64,000 nucleotides of DNA. Origin: Anastrepha obliqua. Taxonomy: Eukaryota; Arthropoda; Insecta; Diptera; Tephritidae. Position 1 is the stretch's first letter. Every line of letters begins with the position of its first letter. The stretch is taken from positions 15,832,001 through 15,896,000 of the forward strand of contig NC_072893.1 in NCBI RefSeq assembly GCF_027943255.1. Direction: 5' to 3'. Under the pieces are notes generated by a model. It was not told the DNA's origin and searched no databases. It saw nothing but the letters and a program-made list of their open reading frames with translations. Of the stretch, positions 1 through 12,106 are shown one piece after another. The position numbers and the translations under genes are program-made.

Positions 1-1245
1 CTACATTAAGAAACTCAAATAACTTTTTTTTTAGTGTATGGAATTCATTTATTTTTTTTTTCAAGTTAAAGGTCATTCAATTTTATTAAATGTAGCTTAA
101 CTAGTTTTAAAAATAATTGAATTTAAATGCCCCCATGCTCGTTGACACAAGTGCGGCATCTTAGTAAAAAGTTGTTCATTGCTGCTTTGAGAGTTGCGAC
201 AGGAATAGCCGCAATTGTTGCCCGAATGGATTGTTTTAGTTCATCCAAATTTGTTGGCTTTGTTTTATAAACTTCTTGTTTACATAAACCCCACAAGAAA
301 AAGTCAGGTGCAGTAAGGTCAGGCGACCTGGGGGGCCAACGAAATTCGGAGTTTCTTGAAATCAGTTTATTGGGAAATTTTCGTCGCAACTCTGTCATAA
401 CAGTCTGGGCTATGTGAGACGTTGCCCCATCTTGTTGAAACCATACAGAGTTGAAAGGAATTCTCTTCCGGCGTAGTTCTGGATAGAAAAATTCTTTCAG
501 CATTTTCAAATAACGGTCTCCAGTAACCGTAACGGAGTGACATTTTCTTCAAAAAAATAAGGCCCGACAGTACAGCGTGAAGAAACCGCACACCACACTG
601 TCATGCGAAGAGGATGAAATTCCGTCTCGTGGAGTATCTGTGGGTTAGAAGTACTCCATATTCGACAATTTTGTTTGTTCACATTGCCGTTTAAATCGAA
701 ATGGGCCTCATCAGACATGAAAAGGCAGTTTAACATGTTTTGGTCTTCTTCCACCATTTGTAGGATCTTCTGGCAAAATTCCAAGCGAATCGGCAAGTCT
801 GCTGCATTCAGTTTGTTAACCATTTGAATTTTGTAGGGAAATAAGTCTAAATCTTTGTGCATTATTGTTTGCAAAGACTGTCGGCTGACACCAAGTTGAG
901 CAGATGAGCTTCTTGTTGAAACCCTTGGATTGCTTTGTATAGCTGCAGCTACAGCAGCGATCGTTTCCTCCGTCCGAACTGGTGGGTTTCGATGATAAGG
1001 CCTTCTTGCGACTGTTCGGGGGGATCGCCGCCAAACATCCGCCTGTACTCTCTCTGTACCAAAACTACGGACTCCAGTGCGTGATAGCGGCGGACTATCC
1101 AAATTCTTGTTTGCGTGTCCCAGTTATCCATTTTAATAAATTTTAAAGATCAATCTGCAAATTAAAACAAAAATGGAACAGATAACTTAAAAAGAAAAAA
1201 AGTTATTCAATTTTTTTTTGGTAGCGGCTTTCATCAGCCACCCTG
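1..1245 (-). mobile_element. DD41D mariner (rosa-like), copy 1, cut by window start
   Basis: This is a Tc1/mariner-superfamily DNA transposon read on the minus strand. Its right end (1230-1245) carries the terminal inverted repeat CAGGGTGGCTGATGAA, read inward, followed by the target dinucleotide TA. Alignment with the copy at 29552-30870 shows that about 21 bp of the other end lie left of the window. The two copies are nearly identical over most of their length. Compared with copy 2, this copy has lost about 46 bp near position 1018, in the helix-turn-helix part of the transposase, and has several 1-bp deletions (for example near 130 and 540). It therefore cannot encode a working transposase. 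The DD41D spacing is characteristic of rosa elements described from Ceratitis rosa; that assignment is from family knowledge. Confidence 0.9.
97..1131 (-). pseudogene. DD41D mariner transposase, disrupted
   Basis: The transposase would cut and rejoin the element at TA sites. The start (MDNWDTQT) is at 1131 and the expected stop is near 97. Visible parts include the first catalytic aspartate in DEAHFDLNG, the second in WFQQDGATSH, and the third in APDFFLWG, with 41 residues between the second and third. The reading frame is broken by a roughly 46-bp deletion in the DNA-binding region and by 1-bp losses near 540 and 130, so the frame shifts at least three times. The copy at 29.7 kb keeps the segment deleted here but has its own 4-bp insertion. 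Confidence 0.88.
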
Positions 1246-1259
1246 TATATACATATATA

Positions 1260-2460
1260 AAATTAATGCTTGTTGATTTTACAAAGATCATTTCATTATT
1301 AGGAAGAAGAGCAGTGTCAACTGTTTTCTGAGAAAGGTTAGTATTTCATTGGGGAACAATTTTTTTTTATTAAAAAAATTATTCTATTTAATAAAACAAG
1401 TATTTTATTTTATAAAAAAAGTATTTTGTTCTATAAAAAAAATTTATTAATTTTTTTTTTCTTCAAAACATATTATTGGAATATTATTTTATTAAATTCC
1501 TTTAATTAAATTACTAGTATTTTATTCAATTTTTAAATAAAAAAAGTTTTTTTTTTATATTATATAAAAGCATTTTATTGAATTTTTGTATTTTAAAAAA
1601 TATGTATATCATTTATTTGTTTTTTATTTAATAATTTTATTAATTATTTTGAAATTTGAATTTGATATAATTGAAAAACGTATTTTATTAATATAAAAAA
1701 AACTTTTTTCAAAAAAAGTATGTTATTAAATTTATTAATTAAAAAAATATTTTATTTTATATTATAAAAAAGTAACTGGTTATTTCTTTAAATTAAAAAA
1801 AGGTTTTTCTTTGATAAAAAGAGTATATCATTTAATAAAAAGTATTTTATTAACTTTTTCTTTAATAAAAAGTATTTTATAAAATTTGTTTAAATACAAA
1901 TATAGTTTTTATTCAATAAAAAAAGACTTCGGTTAACACAAAAATATTTTATTAATTTTTTTTAATTAAAAAAGGTTTTTATTTTATAAAGAAGTGTTTT
2001 ATTAAATATTTTTAAGTTTTCGTTTGATAAAAAAAGTCTGTTATTTAATAAAAACGGTATTTTATTTTTTAAACAAATTTTCTGTTCTTTTTTTTAATTA
2101 AAAAATGATTTTTATTTGGTAAAACAAAACTATTCAATAAAAACTAAAGTATTTTATTAATTTTTTTTTAAATAAAAAAGGGTTTTTATTCAATGAAAAG
2201 TCTTTGATATTTTAAAATATTTTAAATAAAAAAGGGTTTTTATTCAATAAAAAAGTGTTTAATATTATAAAAAAGTATTTAATTAAATTTTTAAATAACA
2301 TTTTTTTAATTGAATAAAAATATGTATGTATATTATTCAATAAAAAGATTTAATTTTAAGAACAAGTTTTAATTAATTTTTTTCAAATATAAAGTGTATT
2401 TTATTGAATAAAACAATTTTTTTATTTAATATTTGTATTTTTTAATAAAAAACAATTATG
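1260..2460. repeat. AT-rich degenerate tandem repeat
   Basis: About 1.2 kb made almost only of A and T. Variants of the phrases GTATTTTATTAATTTTTTT and TTTTTATTCAATAAAAAA alternate many times. It reads as an eroded tandem array with units of a few tens of bases, although no exact period survives. No coding frame of interest is present. Confidence 0.6.
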
Positions 2461-3086
2461 GGATGAAAATTATCAAAGTTGTCATTTTTACGTTTTTCTA
2501 CCAAAGAGCTATACCATGTTAAAATTTATGTTTTTCTAACTGAAATATTCTTGGATCTTTTTAAAAATTTTATGAAAAATATGATGCATTCTTTAGGATG
2601 AAATATAAATATGAAAAAAGTTATTTGAGAAAAAGTTATATTTTTTTTGTTAAAAACTTAAAAAAATTAAGTTAAATTTTTTAAGATAAAATATATTTGA
2701 AAAAACAAATTATTTGAGAAAAATATTATATTTTTTTTATATTACTGAAAAAAAAAAAATTTCTAAATAAAACTTAAAAAAATTAAATAGCTAAGTAATT
2801 TGTTAAAAATGTTTGAAAAAAAAAATTTTAAAGTAAAGTATTCACTGTTCCTTTTAAAATTCATTTACTTAAAATTTTTATTGAACTTTTTTTTATTTAT
2901 TTAATTTTTTTTATCTATTTAATTTTTTAAGTTTTATTTGAAACCGTTTTTTCAAAACTTAAAAAAAAAAAAAAAATGTAAAATTGGATGATTGATTTTC
3001 CACCACCTTGTACAGGGTGTTTTTTTTTTAGCTGCATATGAACTATCGATATCGATAACTATTTTTGACAGCTGAAAAATTTCTAC
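2461..3086. other. AT-rich non-coding stretch
   Basis: A very AT-rich sequence with homopolymer runs. It ends at 3000-3086 with a more mixed sequence that contains TATCGATATCGATA. I see no gene or recognisable element here. Confidence 0.5.
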
Positions 3087-3088
3087 TA

Positions 3089-3972
3089 GGTTGGGGAATA
3101 AGTTCATAGCGTTTGTATATTTTCTTTTACTTTACAATGATTTGTTGGTTGTTTGGCAAAGGGTAAGTATTCTTTCGATTGAACTTTTTCTGTTCTGACG
3201 CATGCACAAAACCATTTAAATTGTATTTTTGAGTTATTTAATTCTTTATTATTTTCAAGGCTTAGAAATGGAATTCCCAGGAGGCAAAAATCAACATTTT
3301 CGACTCCTGCTCTTCTCTGCTTTTCATCGAGGTCAAAAAGCCGACGAAGCAGCCCGGGACATTTGCGTCGTGTATAGAGAAAGTGTATAGGCCGCAGCGG
3401 AAGGCCTCCTGAATTCGATGAAGAACGTCTGAAATTACTTTTGAATGAGAATGGTTACTAAACCAGTCATGAATTGACGGAAAAAATGAACTACGATCAT
3501 AAAACGATTTTAAAAACATCTTTTACCGGGTTTACCGAAAAATTGGGAGCTTAGGTGCCTCACGAACTGAACGAAAAAAAACAAAGAAAGTCGCCTTCAA
3601 ATTGCTTCTCAGCATCTCGCCCACCATCGAGCAACTCGCAGTCATAAACAGCACTTTTTGTACCGAGAGTCAAGCCGAATCTTCATTCGAAGAAGATCAT
3701 GATATGTGTTTGGAGGGACTGGGAGGGCATGGTGCATTGCGAAATGTTCGAAAAGAATGCCATGGTCAACAAGGAGCTCTACATTGCCCAGCTACACCGC
3801 GCGAATGAGGCTATTCGACTGGAAAGAGGAGATCGAGATGGTCAAACAGTACTCCTTCACGACAGCGCCAAGCCCCATGTTGCACAAGTCGTCGAAACCG
3901 CACTCCGCGATTTTTTGTGCAACGGCTTCAAAAAATTGGACAACCAAAATGCTACGAACTTCTTCCCCAAAC
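3089..3972 (+). mobile_element. DD34D mariner, internally deleted (884 bp)
   Basis: Terminal inverted repeats match over about 26 bp. The left end begins GGTTGGGGAATAAGTTCATA and the right end, read inward, begins GTTTGGGGAAGAAGTTCGTA. Both ends abut TA (3087-3088 and 3973-3974). At 884 bp it is well short of the roughly 1.3 kb of a complete mariner. The deletion removed the segment that should carry the third catalytic aspartate. A pure TTAAG array begins only 33 bp beyond its right end. Confidence 0.88.
3268..3960 (+). pseudogene. mariner transposase, disrupted
   Basis: The frame starts at 3268 with MEFPGGKNQHFR, a typical mariner start, then HRGQKADEAARDIC, and reaches a stop near 3390. 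In later frames it continues through GRPPEFDEERLKLLL, LTEKMNYDHKT and WEGMVHCEMFEKNAMVNKEL. The second catalytic aspartate is in VLLHDSAKPH. The text then jumps to a late C-terminal motif (NGFKKLDNQN), so the SPDLAP-type block with the third aspartate is missing. Stops and frameshifts are present throughout. It is an inactive member of the DD34D mariners. Confidence 0.85.
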
Positions 3973-4005
3973 TAATATTTTGTTTATCATTTTATGTTGT
4001 CTCAG

Positions 4006-4525
4006 TTAAGTTAAGTTAAGTTAAGTTAAGTTAAGTTAAGTTAAGTTAAGTTAAGTTAAGTTAAGTTAAGTTAAGTTAAGTTAAGTTAAGTTAAGTTAAG
4101 TTAAGTTAAGTTAAGTTAAGTTAAGTTAAGTTAAGTTAAGTTAAGTTAAGTTAAGTTAAGTTAAGTTAAGTTAAGTTAAGTTAAGTTAAGTTAAGTTAAG
4201 TTAAGTTAAGTTAAGTTAAGTTAAGTTAAGTTAAGTTAAGTTAAGTTAAGTTAAGTTAAGTTAAGTTAAGTTAAGTTAAGTTAAGTTAAGTTAAGTTAAG
4301 TTAAGTTAAGTTAAGTTAAGTTAAGTTAAGTTAAGTTAAGTTAAGTTAAGTTAAGTTAAGTTAAGTTAAGTTAAGTTAAGTTAAGTTAAGTTAAGTTAAG
4401 TTAAGTTAAGTTAAGTTAAGTTAAGTTAAGTTAAGTTAAGTTAAGTTAAGTTAAGTTAAGTTAAGTTAAGTTAAGTTAAGTTAAGTTAAGTTAAGTTAAG
4501 TTAAGTTAAGTTAAGTTAAGTTAAG
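4006..4525 (+). repeat. (TTAAG)n satellite, 104 perfect copies
   Basis: A 520-bp run of the pentamer TTAAG with no interruption that I can see, equal to exactly 104 units. It begins after CTCAG and ends in CTTAAAAAACCC. The pentamer differs at one position from TTAGG, the canonical arthropod telomere repeat. Flies are known to lack telomerase repeats, so this is more likely an interstitial simple satellite. Its perfection argues for recent expansion, or for an assembly effect. Confidence 0.97.
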
Positions 4526-5890
4526 CTTAAAAAACCCTTTTATGCACTTTGTATTGATTGCAGATAATTTCTTTTAATATTCCAATGGCTTTAGAGGGTT
4601 GCTCTAATGAACATTTTTCTTTAGCGTTCTATGTAGAATCTGAATCGGCCAAAAAAATATAAAATATACCATACAAATTTACCCACCCTAATACATGTAT
4701 GTATTTTATATAACTTTTTTTTGTGTTTTTTCTGCATCTGAATCAACTCAATTTCAGTGGGCACAATTTGTTAATGAGTTAATTATATTATTGCGAATAT
4801 ATGAAATTTTAATTACTTCAAGCATTTTGAGTGTTGCTCAACAGTTTCAATTGCTAATTACATGCTCAATGACGCATGCACATACACATGCATACGCAAT
4901 AGCATAAGCACATGTACGCCAATTTGACACATTCAATTATGCGTTCACAGGCAACAAATTACACGTATTCAACAAAAACAATTCCAACAATTGCAACAAT
5001 GCCAACAACCAACACTAGTGACACTAATGTGCACTCCAATTGCCATTAACACTGTTGCCACCTCCTTTGCTCTTGTTACATACCTAAATACATACGTATA
5101 GTTCCCACTAACGCTGCTGCTCAATTGACGTTGCACTCAAATCCCCACATTGATTAACAGCAAATTAGAAGCTTATTAGTGTTGCAAGTTGTGGGAGTTG
5201 GTAAATTTACTCCTACAAAGTGAACACACACACACGCACGCACATAAGTGTGCGTAAACAATCGCAAACTTAGGCACACATACCTGCAGATGCGTATATG
5301 TATGTGTGCATACATAAATGTATTCTCACTTTCCCAGCATGATTAACTCGCAAGTTCTCTAAGTGTTGTATGTGTGTGTGTATGCATGTTGAGCTCTACT
5401 CTTAAAATTTTCTCCTCCACCCACGATTTGCTGGTATTTGTATGTGGGTCGTATGTATAGCTGCAGGGGACGTAGGCGATGGATTCATGGCACACACGCG
5501 ACCACTTAAACAGCTATTCGAGCATAAATGATGGATTTACACGAAATTACTTGCTCGTGCTTTTCCACACAGACAATTAGTTCAGCTGTGTATTGTAGGT
5601 ACTATTGCGTCTGCCTGAAAATGCAAAAGTTGTATAAAGTGAGTAGTTTGGCTATTTTTTAAGCATAATTTAAAAATTTTCCTACATATAAACTATTTTA
5701 TTATAAAGAAACGAGATTACAGATGTTTTCTCACCGGGTTGATAGGGAATACAGAAAGTGCTCCAGGTCATTCGCTTCTTAAACACTGCCTATATAGACT
5801 GAACATTCGGTGTTTAGGCAAAATGTCTGCTTCAATTTATAGTGTGCGCCTTGGTGTTACTCCTTCTCCAAGCAGGTAGCCTAAACTTAT
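4526..5890. other. non-coding with CA/TG microsatellites
   Basis: A long stretch without a supportable gene. It contains scattered CA- and TATG-rich microsatellites, such as 5225-5245 and 5290-5320, and mixed unique-looking sequence. The last 100 bp may already be the 3' tail of the R1-type LINE that follows on the minus strand. Short frames here have no recognisable domain. Confidence 0.45.
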
Positions 5891-7500
5891 AGTTTCATGT
5901 CCCCGCTGATAGGTTGCTGCTGATGGAGGTTTTATTGCGGGTTGACGCCCCATGAGAGGGAACTCTCATGCAGATTGGGTAGTTTGGGGAACTGTCATGA
6001 CTGAATCTATGGAGGTATATTCGAAATACTCCGTGCCCTGAAAGAAATTGGGTTAGGTTGAAGTTTGTTTCCCCATGGTTCCTTTCTAACCACGTCGTAA
6101 GAATGGGTATTAGCCCATGCGTCCTTTCGGTGATCTGTTCCACCGGTCTTGCCAGTGGACGATCGGACGACGCTTTTCTTCTTCTGCATTATTTTTACGA
6201 CTTGCTCTACCGCCGTGTTCAGATAGCCTTATAAATACACACTCACTGCATTTCTTTCGCCAAAATGTATACGGGGACTAGCCCTTCTATAACGAAGGAA
6301 GCATCGTCCGAAATTGTACGGCAGCCACAGATAGTTCGCAAAGCGCTTAGCCGATAGACGGCTGTCAGTTTTTTTGTGAAGCTATTTAAGTTCAGTGCAT
6401 TAGCCCAGATCGGTGCGGTATACAAAAGATCCGAGCTGACTACCCTGCTATATAGCATTCTTTTGCTGTGGCTAGGTCCGCCATTGTTTGGCATGATTCG
6501 CGCCAGGCAGGACTGCACACTCGATGCCTTCTTCACAGCGTATTCCTGACCCAACATTTACATTTATAGTTTCTACTTTCTTGCTGCTGCTTATTAGAAC
6601 TACATCGGCCTTATGCTCAGCTAATTCGAGCTTCATAGACTTTAGACAAGTCTTGATCCTGCTTACTGATTCGCTAGCGATCCTCTCAATTTCGTGGATA
6701 TGTTTTGCTCCCATTACCACCGCGATGTCATCCGCGAATCTAACGACTTTAGTTCTAGGGGGCATATTCAGTCTTAGAATCCCGTCATACATTAGGTTCC
6801 ATAGCAGTGGACCCAGAACTGATCCTTGAGGAACCCCTCCTCAACGCCTTTGTCACTTCTAAACCCCAGTTTACGGTCCCTGAAATAGCTCTCAATTATT
6901 TTGATTATACAACTAGGCGACACTATTTTTGCGAGGGTTTCTAGTATACGCTGCCAGCTAGCTGTGTTAAAAGGATTTGTAACGTCCAGAGTTACCACAG
7001 CGCAGTATTCTTTTTTACCGCCGCGCCATCTCTTGCCTTCAATGGCTTCTGTTGCTAAATCTACCACGCATTTGATAGCATCTACTGTTGAACGGGATTT
7101 CCTGAAGCAAAACTGGAATGTGGATAGAACACCTTTGTCTTCAGCGAAATACGACAATCAGTCGCAAATAATTCTCTCCAGAATTTTCCCCATTGTGTCT
7201 AGTAGACTCGGGCTCTCCAGGCATTTTGTTGCTCTTGGGTAAGTGTTTGCTTCTTCCACCTCTTTGGAAAAGTGCCTTCGTTAAGGCAGGTTGGGAATTG
7301 CTAATTTCAGGGCTCTATTTGGTATGCCATATGGACCTGCAGGTTTTTTAAACTTTATTTTATTACACGCCGCTTGGAGCTCTTGCTCGGTGACACGAGG
7401 CATGTCACCTCCTTCGTGTTCTATGCAGGATGGCAAAATGTTTTCAGATATTGGAGGAAAAGGAGTAGTAACAATTTTGCGCAGCCTAATTGCCATTTTG
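5891..7500 (-). mobile_element. R1-type LINE fragment (RT to C-terminus)
   Basis: A minus-strand non-LTR retrotransposon remnant, read from 7500 down. An N-terminal reverse-transcriptase block (FKKPAGPYGIPNRALKLA, 7281-7496) comes first. Fingers and palm follow (6792-7157), including YCAVVTLDVTNPFNTASW. The catalytic motif RFADDIAVVMG lies near 6732. The thumb block contains ARIMPNNGGPSHSKRML and LYTAPIWANALNL (6243-6557). The C-terminal block ends with HGETNFNLTQFLSGHG and YLHRFSHDSSPNYPIC (5895-6143). The order matches R1-clade elements. The frame is split at least four times, so it is dead. No 28S rDNA flank is visible, so rDNA-specific insertion is not supported. Confidence 0.8.
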
Positions 7501-7544
7501 ATACACCACTTGCAGAACCAATACTTTTAACCATATTGATTTTA

Positions 7545-8140
7545 TTATAATATAAATCTGCCTATGTCGTCTATTTTCTTATCTGCAATTGCTTTCAAGT
7601 TGACCATCGAGAATTTTTCCAGCATTCTATGTCGTAGAGTACCCTGACTTGGGCACTCACACAGATATTGAAAGACTGTTTTCTTAGATTCTTCTTGATT
7701 GCAGCTTCCACGTCTAATGTTGAACGGCTTCCCATCTTCTTGACATGGTCTCCCAAAGGCCAGTAGCCGGTTATTTTTGACGTGTTTTTTGAATATGTCT
7801 GCTCGTGGCTTTCTTAACAACTCATCAGTTATGGATTTGTTGCAGTTGGGCCACGTTTGCTTAGTTATTTGAAGGTATCCGTGTTAGTCCATCTGTCAAC
7901 GGTCTGCTTTTAGAATAGCGAGAAGATCTCCATTTTGCGCACTCCTTGCGGACAGCCTATTTCTACCGCTTCAGATTTGTTATAGGATTGCCAATTCATC
8001 AGCTTTCTTATTCCCTTCTATTGCCAGTTACCCAGATGTGAGTGATGTCTGTGGTGCGTGCTAAGGCATTTAATTCTTCTTTGCATTATCTGACGATTTT
8101 TGAATTGGTTGTTGGCGACTTTAAAGCTAAGATTAATTAG
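7545..8140 (-). mobile_element. LINE 3' fragment: RNase H remnant and C-terminal knuckle
   Basis: Read on the minus strand, an RNase H-like segment near 7990-8100 shows ALARTTDITHIWVTGNR followed by ADELA-like text after a stop. It is followed by a C-terminal block at 7545-7820 (CQEDGKPFN, VFQYLCECPSQGTLRHRML) that resembles the cysteine-rich tail of I/LOA-group LINEs. Stops occur inside. It abuts the R1-type fragment, so two unrelated LINE scraps are joined here. Confidence 0.55.
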
Positions 8141-8459
8141 ATGCTTGATTATCTGCAAAAATACATAGGTACTCCCGATAGTTGTTGTAGATGGTATTTA
8201 AGGACGAAGTCTGGTCAAATACTAATTTTTTATAGATATATTTTAAGAATTTTTTTTTAAGAAAATAAAATGCGATCGTTTTGATTTTATAGTATGTTAT
8301 TATTGACATCAAATAGTATACAAAAACATTTTTTTTTGTTTTTGACACATTAACACACAATAACAAAATGGCCGACTTTTGAAAAAAGGTATAATTATCC
8401 TGCAAGCTTGCCTTACCCTGATAACTTCTGGTTGAAAGATACTATTCCAATTTCCCAGA

Positions 8460-9070
8460 CGAAAATACTTGGATATTTCGAGGTCTTTCGAATCCAACAG
8501 CGTAAAGTGCAGTTGTATTCTCTTTGACTACTGGATTCAAATCCCACTCCGCTATTTTAGTTTCTTTACCTATGATCACCACCTGTAGATGGCCTCTTAC
8601 GACCTCACTGAAGTGCCTTATGACTATTGGATCTTCACCTTGTTGCTCATCAACCTTTGTTGGGTTCTTGGGATGAGCATTACCGTTTTCATTCTGAGAG
8701 CGGTTTCTTTTCTGGGCTTGAGTAAACAGTAATAGTAGCAGGCGCGGGTGGACTTTCCTGGAACTTCTTAGGTATACTCCTCGATCACCGCCTCGTACGT
8801 TTGCTTGCTGATTTGATCATGCTAATATACGGTGCTGATTGCTGCATACCTGGCTATTCTGTCAAGCATGTATTTACATTGGCCTTCTGGTACCGCTGCT
8901 CCATAATCATACCCATCGACTACTTCCTTTTTAGCTGATACGAACAAGGCCGCCTGCAACGCTGCTTTATAGGTGGAAGCTGCACCTAGAGGTGTACTCT
9001 TCTTAGTACTTTCCCGTGCTTTAGTTGTAGCCGGGTTTGGCTTTCGTCCGGCTTGCGATTTATGCATACT
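8460..9070 (-). pseudogene. possible LINE ORF1 (gag-like) fragment
   Basis: On the minus strand, 8822-9067 reads KSQAGRKPNPATTKARESTKK then YKAALQAALFVSAKKEVV. Further down come a polar stretch and IRHFSEVVRGHLQVVIIGKE. This basic, low-complexity to globular order resembles the ORF1 products of dipteran LINEs, which bind RNA. I do not see a clear zinc knuckle, so the call is tentative. A host origin cannot be excluded. Confidence 0.3.
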
Positions 9071-9184
9071 ATGTCCGGCTATTCAGCTGCGTTCATCGGA
9101 AAATGGGCGTCAAGAAGTTTTTGGTCAAGAATGATGTTCTAACAGGTTTATTGAAAAATGTAGTTAGATTAGATTAGATTTGTA

Positions 9185-10800
9185 CTACACCTGGATAGAT
9201 TTCAGTAGAAAGAATAGAAAGATAGGAAAGATAAAATGTGAGTGGTAAGACGGAAAAATTAGTTTGAGGTCACTCTTCTTCACAAATCTCTTAGATTCAT
9301 TGATGAGTCTTAAGCTATCCGGAAGAGTATGGACTTTATCCATACTCAGTATATCGCAAACAAGTATCCTAAGTCTGATTCTGGAAAACGCTGGACAGCT
9401 ACAGAGAAAATGCTCTGCAGTGTCGTCATCCTCAAGACAGGGTAGGCATATGGGGCTGTCGATGACCCCCTTGGCAGCCTTATGCTGGCCACAGGTGTTG
9501 TGCTCAGTACTTTCAGATCCTTTCTGCTGAGTTTTAGGAGAAAGGTTTCTATTCTCCTGTTTGGTTCTTTCACAAAGCACTTGGCTACTTTGCACGAGTT
9601 CAACCCAGACCAACGTCCTCTATGGTAGACCTCATGAAGTCTTCAATCCATAGTTGAATCGTTGCAGAATTGACACCTAGAAAGGATTCAGGGCCTAGTG
9701 GTATACTTGCATACTCGTCTAAGTACCATCCAGATCCGCTATCATCACTGGTTTTGGATCCGTCCCGTTAATAGGTTCTCTGGACTTAACCATTGATCTC
9801 TATCTGGGATCAGACCATCATACCTCCTACCGCAGCTAACGAAAGGTACCCGATTGTCCATTGGTATCGAGAAGAGTGTGCACCGCTTGGACAACTGGTG
9901 GTATATCTGACGGTGGCCAGTGCTTCCTTCATTTCCCTAGACTCCGTCTAACTTCAGCTTGTACACCGCCCTCATCGCTTCCTTTCGAATTTGAAGATCT
10001 AAAGGTGGCAAGCTCACAATGGCATTAAGGGCCTTACCAGATGTCGTACTCATAGCACCTGTGAAACCCAAGCACACATTTCTCGGTAGTCTGTTTAGAG
10101 GTTTTACTCTGGAATTAACCATTGTATCCTTCCACCATACTACAGAGGCGTATGTAATACTGGGTCTAATCAGGGTGATGCACAACCAGTGTACTATCGC
10201 CGGTATTAAACCCCATCTCTTGCCAAAGGTTCTCTTACACTGCCAGAAGACTTTTAGTACTTTAGTTCGAGAGACCTTCTGCTCGACGTGCTTCTACCAG
10301 GTAAGCTTACTATCTAGGATTACTCTTAAATATTTAACCTCAGAAGACAGTTGCAGTGTTACCTCTTTCAATGTGGGTAAAAACAGGCTTTCCATATTGC
10401 GTTTCCTAGTGAAAAGCACTAAGGTACTTTTTATAGGATTCACCGAAAGACCATGCAATTCACACCAATACTCAATCTTATTTAGAGCTACCTGCATTTT
10501 ATTGCATATAACTTCAAGTGATCGTCTTGAGATTAATACGCACACATCGTCCGCGTAGGCTTGGATGTGTCAAATTTCCTGCAGATCATTAAGAAGAGAG
10601 TCCACAACAAAGCACCAACGTAGGGGGGAGAGTACACCGCCTTGTGGGAAACCTTGTCCTCCTTCTTCGCTTTCTCTATCCATGGTAAGCAGTCTTTTGG
10701 ATAGCATAGAATGGATCCATCTGAGAATGATTTTGTCTACTCCATAACTGCTGATAGAAGAGCACTGTTAAAAGCTTCTCCATTGCCCACAAATACACCA
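9185..10800 (-). mobile_element. I/LOA-group LINE fragment: RT, RNase H, C-terminus
   Basis: Read down the minus strand: GFPQGGVLSPLRW near 10640, the catalytic AYADDVCVLIS at about 10550, and the RT end with NPIKSTLVLFTRKRN and EVKYLRVILDSKLTW (10294-10545). Next is the thumb with MCITLIRPSITYASVVWWK and LNAIVSLPPLDLQIRKEAM (9937-10185). An RNase H start (TDGSKTSDDSGSGWY, about 9760-9800) follows, then a cysteine tail with ICLPCLEDDDTAEHFLCSC (9185-9613). This RT-RNase H order is typical of I/LOA-group LINEs. Frames are broken several times. A short TTAGA run (9166-9180) marks the 3' side. Confidence 0.8.
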
Positions 10801-10960
10801 AGAGTGAACTCTCTTGTTTCCAGCCCTTTTTCGATTATTTCAGTTTATTAAAATATTATTTTTATTATATTTTATCAAAAATATTTTGCAACGGCTCAAG
10901 TACGATCTGCAGAACTTGCCACATAGTTTTTTTATAAAAAATATATTTTTAAATATTTTA

Positions 10961-11290
10961 TATGGGAATAAGTTTCCGTCCGCCAAAGTTACGAATTACA
11001 TATTTAAACAATTATGTGAAGTATATGCCATTGGAAGCTTCAACTTTAATCCGTCTTTCAGGCAGCTTACGGATTTTTCTGACGAAAAATTCGAGTTCTT
11101 TTGATTTGACCCATTCATTAAGCCAGTTTGCGATGCTTTGTTATGAAGTGAACCGCTCTCCAAAAAGGGCTGACTGTATTGATCGGAACAGATGATAATC
11201 CGAAGGTCAATGTCTAGCAAAAACGGCGGGTGTGGCAAGATTTCCCAATTCAGTCCCTCTAAATATTCCGCACCGATTTAGCAGCGTGCG
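10961..11290 (-). mobile_element. DD34D mariner, C-terminal third only
   Basis: On the minus strand a frame reads SDYHLFRSIQSALFGERFTS, stop, QSIANWLNEWVKSKELEFF, then IRKLPERRIKVEASNGIYF and stop near 10995. SDYH holds the third mariner catalytic aspartate. The ending (LPERW..V.ASNG.YF) is the usual mariner C-terminus. Beyond it, GGGAATAAGTTTCCGTCC at 10964-10981 resembles a mariner terminal repeat. There is one in-frame stop and a frameshift just upstream. The N-terminal two thirds are missing. Confidence 0.72.
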
Positions 11291-12106
11291 GTCGTCTTTT
11301 CCAAACGACACTGTAGTCAATGAAAAAATTAGAGTAATATTTTAATGCTGTACAAAATATTCGATACAACCCAAAACCCATAATCAATTCCAATCAATAT
11401 TAACAAAAACTTTATTAAGCTACCACAAAATTGGCACTAATCCTTAAGTATTAAATTAGCTAATAACGGATTACACTAAGTATCATGTAAATACAAGCAG
11501 CTTAAGCACAAAAAAGTTACCACCAACCAATTAACACATAAAGCTTATAATACCAAGCAAACACAAAATGATCTCAAATGTTATGTAGGCAACATTTTTT
11601 TTTTATAGCTGCCTATGCATGTACACTATACACGCACACTCTGGCGCAAAAGTGAACACAAAAATATGGATACACAGAAACATTGATGTGTAAAAAGTCA
11701 TTTATATGCAAAATTGGTTTGGTCAATTAGACTATCGATGATTGGAAATAGAAGTTATGACCAGACAAATGCAAATTAAGGAGATTATATTTAGACGATA
11801 TGCGATATTTTTGGCCACATACTGGCACGTAAGGTACCTAAAGTCAGCAAGACACTATTCAAATTGGTGGCGGTTGGCTTATGAACTGGGCGGCTTACGA
11901 CTACCAGAGAGAGTGCGAAGAATAATGAAACGAAATGAAAATTTTCTAGTAGTGGTAAATCAAATGCAATGCGCAGAGGATGAGGTAGTTTTCTAAAAGG
12001 AATATTTTAAATGTTATATTTTTATATTTTTTATCTATTTACTTTTTTACTATTTTTTTCTTACATTGTTTATATAGGTATATATATATATTTTTTTTTG
12101 AAGTTA
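11291..12106. other. unassigned non-coding
   Basis: About 0.8 kb of AT-rich sequence with short frames and no recognised domain. An 84-codon frame at 11742-11996 is basic and arginine-rich, but I recognise nothing in it and treat it as chance. Confidence 0.4.

Noticed and set aside
4006..4525. Functional telomere
   Set aside because: The array is interstitial, short, and not the canonical TTAGG; flies use other telomere mechanisms. Nothing in the window shows a chromosome end.
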